Source: Armigeres subalbatus (lineage: Eukaryota; Arthropoda; Insecta; Diptera; Culicidae). From it: DNA of 64,000 nt. The notes under the pieces are model-generated. The model was not told the DNA's origin and ran no database searches. It saw nothing but the letters and a program-made list of their open reading frames with translations. Of the stretch, positions 1-11,124 are shown piece by piece (position 1 is the stretch's first letter; each line of letters begins with the position of its first letter). The DNA lies in assembly GCF_024139115.2 (NCBI RefSeq), contig NC_085141.1, positions 403,554,612 through 403,618,611 of the forward strand, given 5' to 3'. The position numbers and the translations under genes are program-made.

Positions 1-735
1 GTGCATTTTAGAAAGGTGCACAGGATTCTTCTAGTGAGCAAATGTATGCTATATATATATGTAGACGAATAATAAGAAGGAATAAGTTTTGGCTGTTACA
101 CACTTTTCAAATATCAATTCTCTATCTGTGTATGCGCCTGGCAGATGTGGATACATAATTGAGTATCCCACTAAATAAAAAAATAAATTTAAGCATTAAT
201 TTTCTGATTTTGAATTAGCTCAATACTATAAAACCACGCTGACAAGACAATATGAAGTATGCTTCAGCATAATTACATTATTCTTAAGTGAACTAAGGTT
301 TTAAACGAAATTTGATTCCGTTTATGAAAAATCCCACAATTTCTATATTTTTTTTATACTTTCTGATATGAAAGCGGCATAAATGCTGGGTTATTGCCTT
401 ATCGCCAATGGTATATGCGGCGAGAATGCGGTGATTTATCACAGACTGCCTCTTCTGTTATTATAACTCTATTGGTCGTAAAACAGTTATTTGACTTCGA
501 AAAAGTGAAATCCGAATTGCGTACATAATGTAAAACCAATTTAATCAAAATTCCGCGGAAAAAAATTGAATTTTCGTTTCTTTTCGAAAAATTTCGAATC
601 AAATGAACCTTGATTTCGTTTCGTTTCGAAGTTTCGAAAGTAAATCCATATTTCGTTTCGTTTCGATCCAAATCAACATAGACATTTTAAATTTCGTTTC
701 GTTTCGTTTCGTTAGGAAAAAGTGTGTTATCGCAT
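1..735 (+). repeat. TTTCG-rich interspersed repeat, copy A
   Basis: This block is homologous along most of its length to 53262-53935: shared stretches include 'gcattttagaaaggt', 'gacaagacaatatgaa' and the closing 'gtgtgttatcgcataccc'. Its right part (about 450-735) also matches 38895-39152. The last 200 bp are full of TTTCG pentamers and GAAATTCCGCGG-like steps. No coding potential is convincing; open frames here are made of the low-complexity repeat. The superfamily is not recognised, and the left end may lie outside the window. Confidence 0.7.
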
Positions 736-835
736 ACCCTTAATCCACATCTGCCAAGCGCATACACAGATAGAGAATTGAAATTTGAAAAGGGCGTAAC
801 AGCCAAAACTTATTCCTTAACATTCCTTAACATAA
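53..835. repeat. About 100-bp inverted arms containing half copies of the GGGCGTAAC palindromic MITE
   Basis: The arm at about 61-160 (MITE half, then 'ctctatctgtgtatgcgc') is the reverse complement of about 735-835 ('gcgcatacacagatagag', then the MITE half). The homologous block at 53262 lacks the 53-113 segment, so this half-MITE is a later insertion or rearrangement. The enclosed loop is the TTTCG repeat block. Confidence 0.6.
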
Positions 836-1389
836 TTCCTTAACACTCATTGTTATAAAAGACCGAAGAATGTTCTGCATCTCCGTGAGTGTAACGGGAA
901 AGTAATCGTTGGTTAGTAGAGAAGGTAATTCATGTGAAGCCCCTTGGTAACAGACTAAATATTTATTGTAAACAAAGTTATTTTGAAAACAAGAAGACGC
1001 AAACTGTGTTCCAAATCAATCCAACGCAAGATCAATGTACTTCGTTTAATAAGCTTCTACAATACGATCGAAACCGCACTAAATATTTTTGTGCTTTTCG
1101 ATGCAGACATTCGTTTTATCACTTTGCGTTCTCCCACACTAGCTGGCGGCGTGATCAGCATCTACAAGATCGATTGTACACTGGTTAAACAAATGTCTGC
1201 TACGCTAGGTAGATTTTTTTTCACTTTGCGTTCTCCCGGACTAGCTGCCGTCCCATGACCAGCAGCAACACGATCAATTCCGCATTCACATTGTACAAAT
1301 AGTAAAAAATATCACAAAATATAAATTTGAATCTTGGAAACACTGAGGACGTTTTATAGAAGAAAACTACATACGTATTTGTCGACTAA
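836..1389. other. No gene seen; short internal direct repeat
   Basis: Nothing recognisable apart from a direct repeat of about 25 bp around 'tcactttgcgttctccc' at about 1117 and 1217. The two short open frames here have no family features. Confidence 0.5.
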
Positions 1390-1800
1390 GAATGGGGTTA
1401 TGTAGAAAGCGTTCATAGAAAAAAATACATAACCTAAAGTTTTGAAAACAACTTAACGATTTTGTTCAGCGGCGCAGCCAAAACTTTTGATAATATAAAG
1501 AATGGTTTAAGTTTAAATTTGTTCCGAAATTCCGCGGAATTCCGTTAAATTTCGTTAGAAGCTAGTTTTTTCTAGCGAAATTTTTGTAATTTTACGAAAC
1601 GAAACGAAATCAAGAAATGTGATTTCGCCATGCTCAAATTCCGCGAAATTCCGCGGAATTTCGTTTCGAACCACCTGAAACGAAATTTTTCGAAATACCG
1701 CATATGCTTATTCGGTACACCTTGGTGTACGAGAAAGGCAAAAAGTGGTGATGTCAGAAAACGCGTGGATGCAATGCTCTTAGGAAACAACGCACTACGC
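1390..1800 (-). repeat. Interspersed repeat with TTTCG core, inverted relative to 52105-52460
   Basis: Reverse complement of 52105-52460: shared 'taagcatatgcggtatttcg', the GAAATTCCGCGGAATT-type core and 'tttaaacttaaaccat'. Both copies keep an open frame giving a similar KHMRYFEKFRFRW-type peptide, but its codons are TTTCG-type low-complexity repeats, so I do not call a gene. A fragment resembling the GT-rich element terminus (cgagaaaggcaaaaa) is at about 1728-1743. Confidence 0.65.
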
Positions 1801-4611
1801 GTTTAATATTCTTATTCTGGTTTGGACACAGAGCAGAGCCGCGTGGTGCCTCGTAGATTAGTGACGCAAAGTCGTTTTGCTCTGCCCTAAAAAAATATTA
1901 CATTCTACATCCTGATGCCGAAAATCTCACTTTTACATACCTTCCTGTCAATTATTTGGACAATTTTTACACCCAGCCTGCATAATTTTAGGTCAAGTTT
2001 TATAACGTCCATCTAAACCACGATAAATATGAGGAAATTCCGAGAGGCGTCATTTGATCTTTTCCCTACCAAAAAAACTGAGCCCTAATTCGACGGGGCC
2101 ATTCACCTTCCGAACGTCCTGTTTTACGATACATAAATAAGTGTATCTCGCATAAAAGTCACATCCCTTGTTGGGCCCAGCTGCAAAGAAACGAGTCCGT
2201 GTCGTCCATCCCAAGCTTTAGTGCCGATGTTTATTTTATATCAATTTTATTCGCCAAATCTGACACTAACTGGAACAACAACTGCCATGCCGGTCCCAAA
2301 TTACGGCGGCGATTCTGAAACACTGGTAGCCATAGGTAGCAAAAGCCAACGGATACCGTTCTGGCGCAAATCACGAACATGACTCAAATTTCGAATATTG
2401 GCGTTAGAGCATCATTAAACCATTTTTCATAGATTGAAAATGAAAGATCGAGATCACAAATTAATTCGAAGTCACATGAAAAGGAAATTTTGAAGTGCCT
2501 GTTTGAAAGCAAACGTTTTGGGATTAAACTCATGCTCGAATTATGATTCGAAACGGTACACAGATTCCGAAATAACCGCACCGATTCTGTGATCTCGAAT
2601 GAAAATAAAAGAGCCCCGTTGTTCCGTGCCCATGAGCGGGAAATTTCGTTTCCACTTGGGCTTTCGGGCAGAGCCGCCATTTGTTGGCGATACAGTCGGA
2701 AGATAAATAAGTTGACTGGGAGGATATTGTGCGTCGAGAGACAGTGGCAGCGATAGACGGCCGAGTCCTCCGCCATCCATAATGAAGAAAGAGCTTTGCC
2801 ATTAGCTTTCCATGGGAACCGGGCGGTGCGGCCATACGAAAAGAAGGAATGGGTGGGTGGAATACTGAAACGCACTTCCCGCTGTCGGGTTTTGTTTTTG
2901 TTTGTCACGAGCACCTGGTCGTCACGCTGCCTGCTGTCGCCGCCGGGTCGCTGATTCCCCGGGATGCCAGGCGATGCTTTTGGACGTCCCAAAAGAGTTA
3001 GGTGATGTATTTTAATATTAAGGAAGCTGAAAAATATCAGGGCTACCATTGTCCTTGTTGGCCTTGAAAGAATATTAATTAAATTATTTTAAGGATTTGT
3101 TTTTCATTCAATATTTTCTATTTCAAGTGCCATCACAGAACCATGAATGCCAGGAATTATTTTTGTCAATTAAAAATTGTTCGGCGAGATAAAGTTTTGC
3201 GGGTGAGCTTTAGTTTTTTTTATCACAAAACGGAATATATCTGCTCATCCTTGGCACCGCTGCTGATTCCATTATTGTTTGTGCTCACGCAATACGCTCA
3301 GCTGCGCTGCTCGTCAGATGTCGGGTGGCTTGGTCGGAAAGCGACAGCGAATGATGACAACAACAACAATGTCTTCTTCGCGAGGGACCAGGTACTGGTA
3401 GTAATATAAATTAATGATCACCGAGAAGGTGAATAAATTGGGATTGAGATAGATTAGGATTTTCTGGTGCGTCACTTTGCTCTTGTTTAATTATTAACAC
3501 CACTATATGAATAATTGTACCCATCTAAATCAACGTCTCGAAAGCACTCTCGTTTTGACAGTAAAGGACTTTCTTCGAACTAGCGTAGAACAAAAAGCAA
3601 AGAAAAACACTAAAACACCCGATGCACGATAAGAAAGATTGAAGGATTAAGCAAATTCGCTGTTTTTGGTCTTTATATTTTGCGAGCAGAGTCTCTTTTG
3701 TTCTGCGGAGCAATTCTTCTCCTTCTACAAGGATGGGCTCCATCACCAACGGCGGAGAAATGGGATATTAGAGATCATTATCGTCGTCATTCCGGGCTCA
3801 CGATAATGGCGCACTGGATTAGGGGGAAATTAATTAAATTTGGATTGCTGTGAACACGGAGTGCTTGCACGGTAGAGGTAGGAATTGCTGTCGCGTGTTA
3901 AATATTCATTAAAAATGTCGTCACCTATGAAAGATAGCGCGTGTTGTTTGCGTCTGTCGAACAAATGAAAGCCGTGAAATAATTCGATTGATGTTACCCT
4001 CTGAAGTTGAACGACAACAGCAGTTAACTGCTCAAGTTTAATATTTTCCAACGGCTTATGTCAGTTTGCAATAAGTTAGATTGATTTAATTTTTTTCCGG
4101 GCAAATTAAAGGCAATTGACCAACACATGATTCATCTTGACCTAATTGATCACTGAAATTTGGCTACTTATCCAGAATGATTTTCCTGCTTCAACAGCTG
4201 TTAGAACTTAAGCAGGATTTCAAAAATAAACTTACTTGAATGGTTAAATGATTAGCATTAGTAGAGGGAATTTAAACATGGTGTTTAATTAAAATTTTAA
4301 AGCTACGATCTCGATTTTCATCTTAATGATTTAAACGTTGATTTTGTATTTCGGATTCATACCATGTCCGTCCATGTGACTAGAATGACATTTTTCCGGC
4401 TGGTCATATCAGTTGAACGAAGTAGTTATTCAAATAACATAATAATTGACGCTTTACTTTTACTCAAAGATCACAAATTGTATAGTTTCTGTGCAATATT
4501 AAGGGACGAAATGACAAACATTTAAATTGTCGATCGGCTAAGTTTCAGTAATAATAAAGTGCTATGTAGAAAAAAATCCTACCTTAAACTTTTTGAAGGA
4601 TCGACTGTTTA
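1801..4611. other. Unique AT-rich spacer, no supported gene
   Basis: About 2.8 kb without recognisable repeats. The longest open frame (221 codons, 2384-3049, minus) begins with ATG but has unpatterned composition and no motif I recognise. The GC rise at about 2600-3000 could mark an exon or regulatory region of a gene outside the window; nothing in the sequence decides this. Confidence 0.4.
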
Positions 4612-4733
4612 TTATTATTTCAGCTTAAACTGACTACACAGTCTTTAAAGATTGAAACAAGATTTTTATTTACAAATAAAAATATTGTTTTATTCTTCAA
4701 AGACTGCGTACCCAATTTAAGTTGAAAGTCCAA
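4612..4733. repeat. Long near-perfect hairpin
   Basis: Arms 4639-4671 and 4674-4706 pair over 33 positions with about 4 mismatches and a 2-nt loop. Weaker pairing extends outward to about 4612 and 4733. This suggests a small palindromic MITE; the loop is too small for a typical pre-miRNA. Confidence 0.6.
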
Positions 4734-4856
4734 CCTTATATGTTATGAATTATTCTATTATCAACCAAACATATTCAGTCAACTGAAGATAATCAAAAAG
4801 TATCTATTGGAAAACCCCAAAATGATAGTCTAATCATAATATTGTATAACGTCTGA

Positions 4857-5125
4857 GGGGCCCTCCTTAGCCGTGCGGTAAAATGCGCGGCTATATAGGA
4901 AGACCATGTTGAGGGTGGCCGGTCTTGGCAATTTTCGGTTTGGAAATTGTCTTGACTTCCCTGGGCATAAAAGTATCATCGTGTTAGCCTCAAGATGTAC
5001 GAATGGAAAAATGGTAACTTAGCTTAGAAACCTCGCGGTTAATAATTGTGGAAGTGCTGAATGAGCACAAAGCAGCGAGGCGGCAATGTCCCAGTGGGGG
5101 ATGTAATGCCAATAAGAAGAAGAAG
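4857..5125 (+). mobile_element. Feilai-type tRNA-derived SINE (full length)
   Basis: The sequence starts with 'ggggccctccttagccgtgc' (tRNA-like box A region), continues through a box B-like region and a tRNA-unrelated body, and ends in an (AAG)n tail. A perfect 9-bp target-site duplication, AACGTCTGA, flanks it at 4848-4856 and 5126-5134. Related copies are at 11665 and 31383. Feilai is a described Aedes aegypti SINE family with 3' triplet repeats; assignment is by recognition. Such elements are transcribed by Pol III and mobilised by LINE machinery. Confidence 0.85.
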
Positions 5126-5350
5126 AACGTCTGATTTGTACTGAGTTCTTATTTCACATTGTCAAAAGCAAAGCACTCAATCAAACTGCCTACGCTTCAA
5201 ACGATTCGCTTATTTTATGACGCCAGAAATAAAAACCCGCATTAACATGTTAGTAAACTTCGTTGAAAAAAAAAAATAAAAAGCGAAGGCAACGTAAAAA
5301 ATGAAGTAATAAATCGCAGAAAAAAATATTTTAAGCTCTTTTTAGTGGAC

Positions 5351-5477
5351 CAAGTCGATTCAAGTACAAGACACTAAAAACGACCTCACAGATGAGGTCG
5401 AAATACGTATCTGGAAAGATAACAAAACGTAGTGGAATCAAATGGAGAGTACTAAACTCGTTTTAGACGGTTCAATA
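5351..5477 (+). repeat. Hammerhead-like repeat, copy 1 (decayed core)
   Basis: Contains stem GACCTC/GAGGTC followed by GAAATACGTATCTG, the same layout as 10760-10921 and 11125-11246. The upstream CTGAAGA of the other copies is CTAAAAA here. The stem differs from the other copies by paired changes, so the fold is retained while the sequence changes. The downstream end matches the shared 'ggagagtacttaattcgtct' module in degenerate form. Confidence 0.55.
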
Positions 5478-5839
5478 AATCGCGCTAAACTAGTTTCATT
5501 AGGCCGAAAACAATTTTAAAAACAAAATATTGAATTTAAATAAAACCTATAACTAAGACCGCTAGAGGTATGCACCGGTCCAGAAATCGTCGGCGGCTGC
5601 GTTAGTCGTGATTTTGCTCTGTTGTGGCACGCCAGCAGTTATTTTAACCGTCGGCGGCGGCGTTAATCGGAGTGCCAATATTTTATTGCACTTGATTGGC
5701 TGGAAAGTTTTAAGGATTTTCCTCGATATTATTTTCAACACACCAAAAAAATATTAATATTACAGGTGACGTATCTGAATAAAATCACACAAAGCCACAT
5801 GAAAAAAATCTGAATCGTTTTGACGTAGAACTTACGTCT
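5478..5839. other. No gene; local GC-rich duplication
   Basis: Holds an imperfect direct duplication of a 'cgtcggcggc..gcgtta' segment at about 5590 and 5652. Nothing else recognised. Confidence 0.4.
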
Positions 5840-5976
5840 TTCTTTACTATGACTTGACTTGATGGGCTACAGCTCTTCGATGAACCTACGCCGAATGGAG
5901 TATCCTTCTCCACTGGACTCGATCCTGGGCCAATCGCTTCCAGTCACCCTGAACATTGAGCGCCCTCAGGTCCTCT

Positions 5977-7617
5977 TTAACCTCTTAGCCATCGTGTACG
6001 CGGCCTTCCACGAAGCCTGCGGCCTCTTCCGGGTTCTCTACTAAATATTATCTTCGCTTGACGTTCTTCTGGCATACAAACAACGTGACCAGCCCACCGT
6101 AGTCTGCCGTGTTGTATAAGCTTAATAATATCCAGCCCTTTATACACCTGGTACAATTCGTGATTCATGCGACGCCACCAGATACCGTTCTCCTGTTTAC
6201 CTGTCCGCAGCACCTTACGCTCAAACACTCCGAGAGCTCTCCGATCAGCCTCCTTTAACGTCCATGTCTCATGGCCGTATAAAGCCACCGGAAGAATCAG
6301 AGTAGTATACAGCACGAGTTTTGTTTTCGTTTGCAGACTACGGGACTTAAGCTGGTTACGAAGTCCGTAATAAGCCCTATTTGCAGCTGCAATACGCCTT
6401 TTCACCTCGCGGGTAACATCATTATCGTACGTCACTAATGTTCCAAGATACACAAATTCTTCTACCACTTCAAATTTTTCACCATTCAGCACTATTCCGC
6501 TACCACCACCACTAATGAACCCACGTTGATTGCCAGCGACCATGTACTTTGTTTTGCTGGTATTGATCGTGAGTCCAATCCTCGCTGTCTCCCTCTTAAA
6601 AGGCGCAAAAGCCTCTTCCACGGCACGGCGATCAATTCCGATAATATCTATATCGTCCGCAAATCCCAGGAGCATATGCGATTTTGTGATAATGGTACCG
6701 CTTCTTTGCACACCAGCTCTCCTAATCGCTCCCTCGAGCGCTATATTGAACAGTAGGTTCGAGAGTGCATCACCCTGCTTCAATCCATCTAAGGTAACAA
6801 ATGACGTCGATATTTCATCCGCAACCCTTACACTTGATTTCGATCCGTCCAACGTTATACGAATCAGCCGTATCAGTTTCGTCGGAAAACCATGTTCAAG
6901 CATAATTTGCCATAATTCATTCCGTTTCACTGAGTCGTACGCCGCCTTGAAATCAATAAACAGATGATGTGTCTGCAAGTTGTACTCCCGGAATTTTTCA
7001 AGGATTTGTCTCAGGGTAAACATTTGATCCGTCGTTGATCGGCCCTCACGAAAACCCGCTTGGTATTCGCCGACGAAGGACTCTTCAAGCGGTCTCAATC
7101 TGTTGAACAGAATACGGGACATAATTTTGAACGCCGAATTAAGGAGGGTTATTCCTCGGTAATTGGCGCACTCCAGTCTGTGCCCTTTCTTAAAGAGAGG
7201 GCAAATGAGGCCGTCCAACCAGCTAGCAGGCATTTCCTCGTCTTCCCATATTTTCGACATAATATGGTGCAGAACTTCATAAAGCTGCTCACTGCCATGT
7301 TTGAGAAGTTCAGCCGGGAGCTGGTCCTTCTCCGCAGCCTTATTGTTTTTCAGCTCTTTAACAGCTTTTTTAACATCATCTAGTGTAGGTGACTCCACAG
7401 CTTGTCCATCGTCGCTAATATTTATTCTGTTCACCGATGCACCGTCACTTCCTCCATTCAACAAAGTCTCGAAGTGTTGCTTCCACCTGGCAGCCACTTC
7501 AGTTTTATCTGTCAGCAAATTCCCTTGTTGGTCATTGCACATGACGGGAGATGGCGCTGTCTTTCTCCGCACGCCATTGACAGACTCATAAAACCTCCGC
7601 ATATCGTTCTGCTCCAT
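5977..7617 (-). CDS. Reverse transcriptase part of the RTE-like LINE
   Basis: A 546-codon uninterrupted frame. In order: linker; finger region with NNKAAEKDQLPAELLKHG (about residues 94-111); YRGITLLN; the GFREGRSTTDQ block; palm motif A (FIDFKAAYDSV); the GLKQGDALSNLLFN block; catalytic GFADDID with both aspartates present; INTSKTKY; a thumb; and the C-terminal WRRMNHEL and LRWAGHV blocks. In this family the protein copies element RNA at a nicked target. The frame is in phase with the upstream linker, from which a single TAA at 7642-7644 separates it, so the Met at 7617 is probably not the original start. A frameshift near 5985 moves the last about 30 residues (ALNVQGDWKRLAQDR region) to another frame. 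Confidence 0.75.
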   Translation of the reverse strand: MEQNDMRRFYESVNGVRRKTAPSPVMCNDQQGNLLTDKTEVAARWKQHFETLLNGGSDGASVNRINISDDGQAVESPTLDDVKKAVKELKNNKAAEKDQLPAELLKHGSEQLYEVLHHIMSKIWEDEEMPASWLDGLICPLFKKGHRLECANYRGITLLNSAFKIMSRILFNRLRPLEESFVGEYQAGFREGRSTTDQMFTLRQILEKFREYNLQTHHLFIDFKAAYDSVKRNELWQIMLEHGFPTKLIRLIRITLDGSKSSVRVADEISTSFVTLDGLKQGDALSNLLFNIALEGAIRRAGVQRSGTIITKSHMLLGFADDIDIIGIDRRAVEEAFAPFKRETARIGLTINTSKTKYMVAGNQRGFISGGGSGIVLNGEKFEVVEEFVYLGTLVTYDNDVTREVKRRIAAANRAYYGLRNQLKSRSLQTKTKLVLYTTLILPVALYGHETWTLKEADRRALGVFERKVLRTGKQENGIWWRRMNHELYQVYKGLDIIKLIQHGRLRWAGHVVCMPEERQAKIIFSREPGRGRRLRGRPRTRWLRG

Positions 7618-7641
7618 TTTTCCCTGCGCCTCACTAATAAC

Positions 7642-8790
7642 TTATTCTTCGTACTCTTTTTTCTTCCTGCGGTGGGTTCGTTTTTTGGCTGTTCTTGCTT
7701 CCTTGTACCGATCTCTATTCGATCGGGTACCTGACACCAACATCCGGCTTCTGGCAACGTTCTTCTCGTCTGTCACTCTCTGACAGTCCACATCGAACCA
7801 ATCCGTCCTGGGTCGCCTCTGTGCAGTGCCTACCACTTCTCGTGCTGTTGTGCTCACCGCTCCATGGATCGACTCCCATAGATCGTTGATGTTGTCGCTA
7901 AAGTTGATTGCACTTATCCGTTCGTCGAGCTTCTGGCGGTACTCAGCTGATACTCCTTCCGCCGACAATCGCTGGATATTGTAACGCATCGTTCGTTTTA
8001 TATAGTTGACAAGCGTGATCGAATTTTACTGACAACGAGGTAGTGATCTGTGTCAATGTTCGGACCTCTGAATGTCCGCACATCGATAACATCCGAGAAA
8101 TGGCGCCCATCCACCAGAACATGGTCTATCTGGTTGCAAGTTTCACCATTTGGGTGTCTCCAGGTGTGCTTTCGGATGTTCTTTCGTGCAAAGTAGGTGC
8201 TACTGATGGCCATCCCTCTGGCAGCAGCAAAATTTACTAGCCGCAGGCCGTTGTCATTGGTAGCGGAGTGAAGGCTCTCCCTACCGATTATGGGACGGAA
8301 AAGTCCTCTCTACCGACCTGAGCGTTAGCGTCTCCGATAACAATTTTCACGTTATGCTTTGGGCACTCTCCATAGGCTTTATCAAGACATTCATAAAACG
8401 TGTCCTTCACGTCGTCGGATTTATCGTTTGTCGGTGCGTAAACGTTGATTAGGCTGTAATTGAAGAATTTGCCCCGTATCCTCAACACACAGATTCGTTC
8501 GCTAATGGGTTTCCATCGCATCACTCGCTTCATCTGCTTGCCCATCACTACGAAACCAACTCCATGCTCTGCTTTTTCACCGCCGCTGTGATAGATGTTA
8601 TACTTGAATGCAGTATTGGTCGTGGGGTCCACGGCTCGGAATTCACGTTCTCCGGATCTAGGCCATCGGACTTCTTGAATAGCAGCCACGTTCACTCCAA
8701 CCTTCTGCAGTTCACGAGCCAGAAGGCTCACTCGTCCAGGTTCATTTAGGGTCCTGACATTCCAGGTACCGAGTTTCCAATCATAGTCCT
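7642..8790 (-). pseudogene. AP-like endonuclease and linker of the RTE-like LINE, frameshifted
   Basis: Minus-strand pieces show the endonuclease in order: TWNVRTLNEPGR (about 8770), AIQEVRW with the catalytic Glu, NVYAPT, GDANAQVG, then in another frame NQIDHVLVDGR and the terminal TDH block (8213-7998), then the linker in a third frame (7989-7642). The active-site Asn, Glu, Asp/Asn and His positions of the family are visible, but two frameshifts separate them. The enzyme of this family nicks the target to prime reverse transcription. It is broken in this copy. Confidence 0.75.
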
Positions 8791-9322
8791 TATTTCGTTG
8801 CCGGGTCGGTTGCCAAAAATAACGTTCTCTTTTTTTTCTATCTCCATTTTTCGTGGTATTTGAGAGGCTTCAGTAAGCTACCTTACCGGGGTCGCGTTAC
8901 CTACATCGCGATGATGGGGCTGCCACCTTAGGTGTAGCGTTAAGCTGAAAGGGAAAATTTTGAACATTACTAGCGCCTTTATTTTTCGATAGATTTTGAT
9001 TATTTATATATCAATCGACTTGGACACTCTCCAGCAATTTGCCAATTTCATTGAAACTTAAGATTATTAACGATAAGCTATTGAAAATTTCAATTCTTGT
9101 CAAAGCCAGCAAAATTTTCATATGTATGTAACCAATCCCGTGCATCCCTAGCACGGACATCAGAATGCTGTGAGTCACGGGCCTTCGGGTCCACCGCAAG
9201 ATTTTCTTTGTGTATAAAAGAAGCAGTGCTTGCCGTGTGCGAGTCAATACAATTTGTGACAGCAGCGTGAACTGACGTTCTTTTTGCTCGCCCATTTTTC
9301 GTATAGTTCGTTCGCTGTGTTC

Positions 9323-9378
9323 ACCTACACAGCATGTAGTCGCCAGCGGGAGAGCTGCCGACTATATGCTGTGTAGGT
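9323..9378. repeat. 20-bp stem hairpin with 16-nt loop
   Basis: Arms 9323-9342 and 9359-9378 pair over all 20 positions (one G-T wobble in RNA), with a 16-nt loop that is itself GC-rich. The size and loop resemble a short pre-miRNA, but it could equally be a MITE terminus or extruded palindrome. A second perfect hairpin begins 8 bp later. Confidence 0.6.
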
Positions 9379-9386
9379 AAACATTT

Positions 9387-9430
9387 TTAATTATGATAGT
9401 ATTTCAAGCTTTTAATACTATCATAATTAA
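9387..9430. repeat. Perfect 17-bp stem hairpin
   Basis: Arms 9387-9403 and 9414-9430 are perfect reverse complements around a 10-nt loop. The stem is AT-rich. No T-run or gene end accompanies it, so it is not read as a terminator. Confidence 0.65.
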
Positions 9431-10759
9431 GAAATCTATATATGCCCTACATTTGCTTGAATAAATAAGGGCTTAATAGTTAGAAACAAAGCAAATCTAA
9501 TTATTTATTTGATTATTAATTTTGTTTCCAGAAGTTTTGAATAAACAAATTGCTGATAATTCTACACAGCATGGAAGTTGTCGTTCCAATATCAATACCT
9601 TTAAGACTCCATAGATCCAAAAGTTATAAGTTAAATGTTAGTACGTTACGTTCATACAAGTCCTACGTCTACTCGCGGTTATGTTAAAAACATTACCCGT
9701 TGCTCGTTTTTCAATGTCGGATGATTTAAAATTACATTTCACGGAACCTAAGCACAACACCCGGTGCGATGCACTTAGCGCACAAGCCGTGAAATTACTT
9801 GATGACTTGATGCAGTGAAATACTTGTTCAGTGCAAATCGTGGAATCTGATTTACTTCGACCACCCCTCTTTCAAGAAACAAAGATAACTGTGTAGTAAC
9901 GTGTTGGACTCTCATTGAGCGGGCTTTTGTTCGATTTTCGCTCGTAAATGAATAGGGTTTCTTACCCCATTCCCGGCCTAACATGCATACGAATGCATCA
10001 TTTAATTGATATCTATGACACGAAGCAACTTTTCCGTGAATTACTGCAATGGAGTTCTCTTCTGCTTAAAATATCTATTCTTGCTAAAAATTGTTTGAAA
10101 AAGATTTTATTTGATTTAAATTAACGAGGTGCAGCACTCATTTCAGTCATAGCTATCGCATTTCCGGCACACTTCAAACTAGTTTCCGGGCTAAACAAAA
10201 TTTCACTCAATCTCTCAACATCTCACTCTCATTCTCTCTCGGGACGGTAGAAAATGCGACGTAAACAAAATTATGCACGCTCTACGAGAACATTATGCCA
10301 GATGGTATTATTTATAATAATTTTTGTTTGATTGAAAGGATATATTCACTTAACCAATTTCCTTTCAAACACTTAAAAACTGTATTTTTGAAATCGAGAG
10401 AAATATGAATGACATGATAGCGTCAACGTATTAGATAGTTTTCCTATTAACGATGAAGGATTATTTTCATACTAAAAAGAATCTTGGCCATTTGGCAGCA
10501 CGGTGCGGCTAGAAGTTCTTAGGCCGAGGTGAATTTTTGTTCGGTTTGAGGATACATTTTTTAATGTATTCTAATATGTTTATATAAGTTCTAGTGATAC
10601 CAACAAATAGAAAAATTGAAGTGCGTGAATTTAGGATTTAGGTGGTTAACAGCTTCATGCAATGATTGTGATGATTTTCAGGTAGATGTTTATTTGATGA
10701 TACCATTGTAAAAGTGGAAAGAATCACTCCGGCTCAGTGGTGTAGCAACGAAGAACGAA

Positions 10760-10921
10760 TCAACCGTCTAAGACGAATTAAGTACTCTCCATTTAATTCC
10801 ACCAGTTAATTTTCGTTATCTTTGCAGATACGTATTTCGACCGCAACTGTGTGGTCGTCTTCAGTGTCTCGTACTTGACTCGACTTAAATGGAGAGTACT
10901 TAATTCGTCTTAGACGGTTGA
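10760..10921 (-). repeat. Hammerhead-like repeat, copy 2, with 36-bp perfect inverted ends
   Basis: The 36-bp arms 10760-10795 and 10886-10921 are perfect inverted repeats. On the minus strand the interior (10864-10824) reads CTGAAGA, a GACC...GGTC stem-loop, GAAA, the self-complementary ATACGTAT, then CTGC. This resembles the CUGANGA-stem-GAAA core of hammerhead ribozymes, but one extra C sits before the stem, so it is not canonical. Hammerhead motifs are known in Penelope-like elements; membership here is inference. Confidence 0.6.
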
Positions 10922-11124
10922 ATACATTCCACTAAAAGAGCTTTATATATTTTTCTGAAGAACGAATGTTCGGAACCCACATTTTTATTTTCTGTTATTG
11001 GAGCAAATGGAACCAAATTGGCATGTGTACTACACATTGTGTAGGCAAATGGTGGCTCTCTATTGTGGTTCGAGACCCCTTTCCCCTCAAGGTAAAGGGT
11101 GAAAACGAATACAACTGTTTTTTC

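Larger units (their letters stand above)
5840..8955 (-). mobile_element. RTE-clade-like non-LTR retrotransposon, nearly full length
   Basis: Read on the minus strand: a GC-richer leader from about 8955, an AP-like endonuclease (8790-7998), a linker (7989-7642), a reverse transcriptase (7617-5977) and a C-terminal tail ending in a stop near 5886. RTE-group assignment rests on the TWNVRTL endonuclease start, the GFADDID palm motif and the RWAGHV...RPRTRW tail. The body carries at least three frameshifts (near 8250, 7995 and 5985) and one in-frame stop (about 7642), so it is inactive but young-looking. I found no convincing TSD. Confidence 0.8.
8956..10759. other. Unique spacer, no supported gene
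   Basis: No coding sequence recognised. It holds the two hairpins at 9323-9430, listed separately. The rest is AT-rich single-copy-looking DNA. Confidence 0.45.

Noticed and set aside
2384..3049. 221-codon minus frame as a gene
   Set aside because: ATG start but no recognisable domain, no splice context and overlapping frames of similar quality; left as unannotated spacer.
4857..5125. tRNA gene from A/B box-like sequences
   Set aside because: No cloverleaf can be completed; the boxes belong to SINE heads followed by a tRNA-unrelated body.
10824..10864. Canonical hammerhead ribozyme
   Set aside because: An extra C lies between CTGAAGA and the stem, and stem I pairs for only two bases next to the core; kept only as hammerhead-like.
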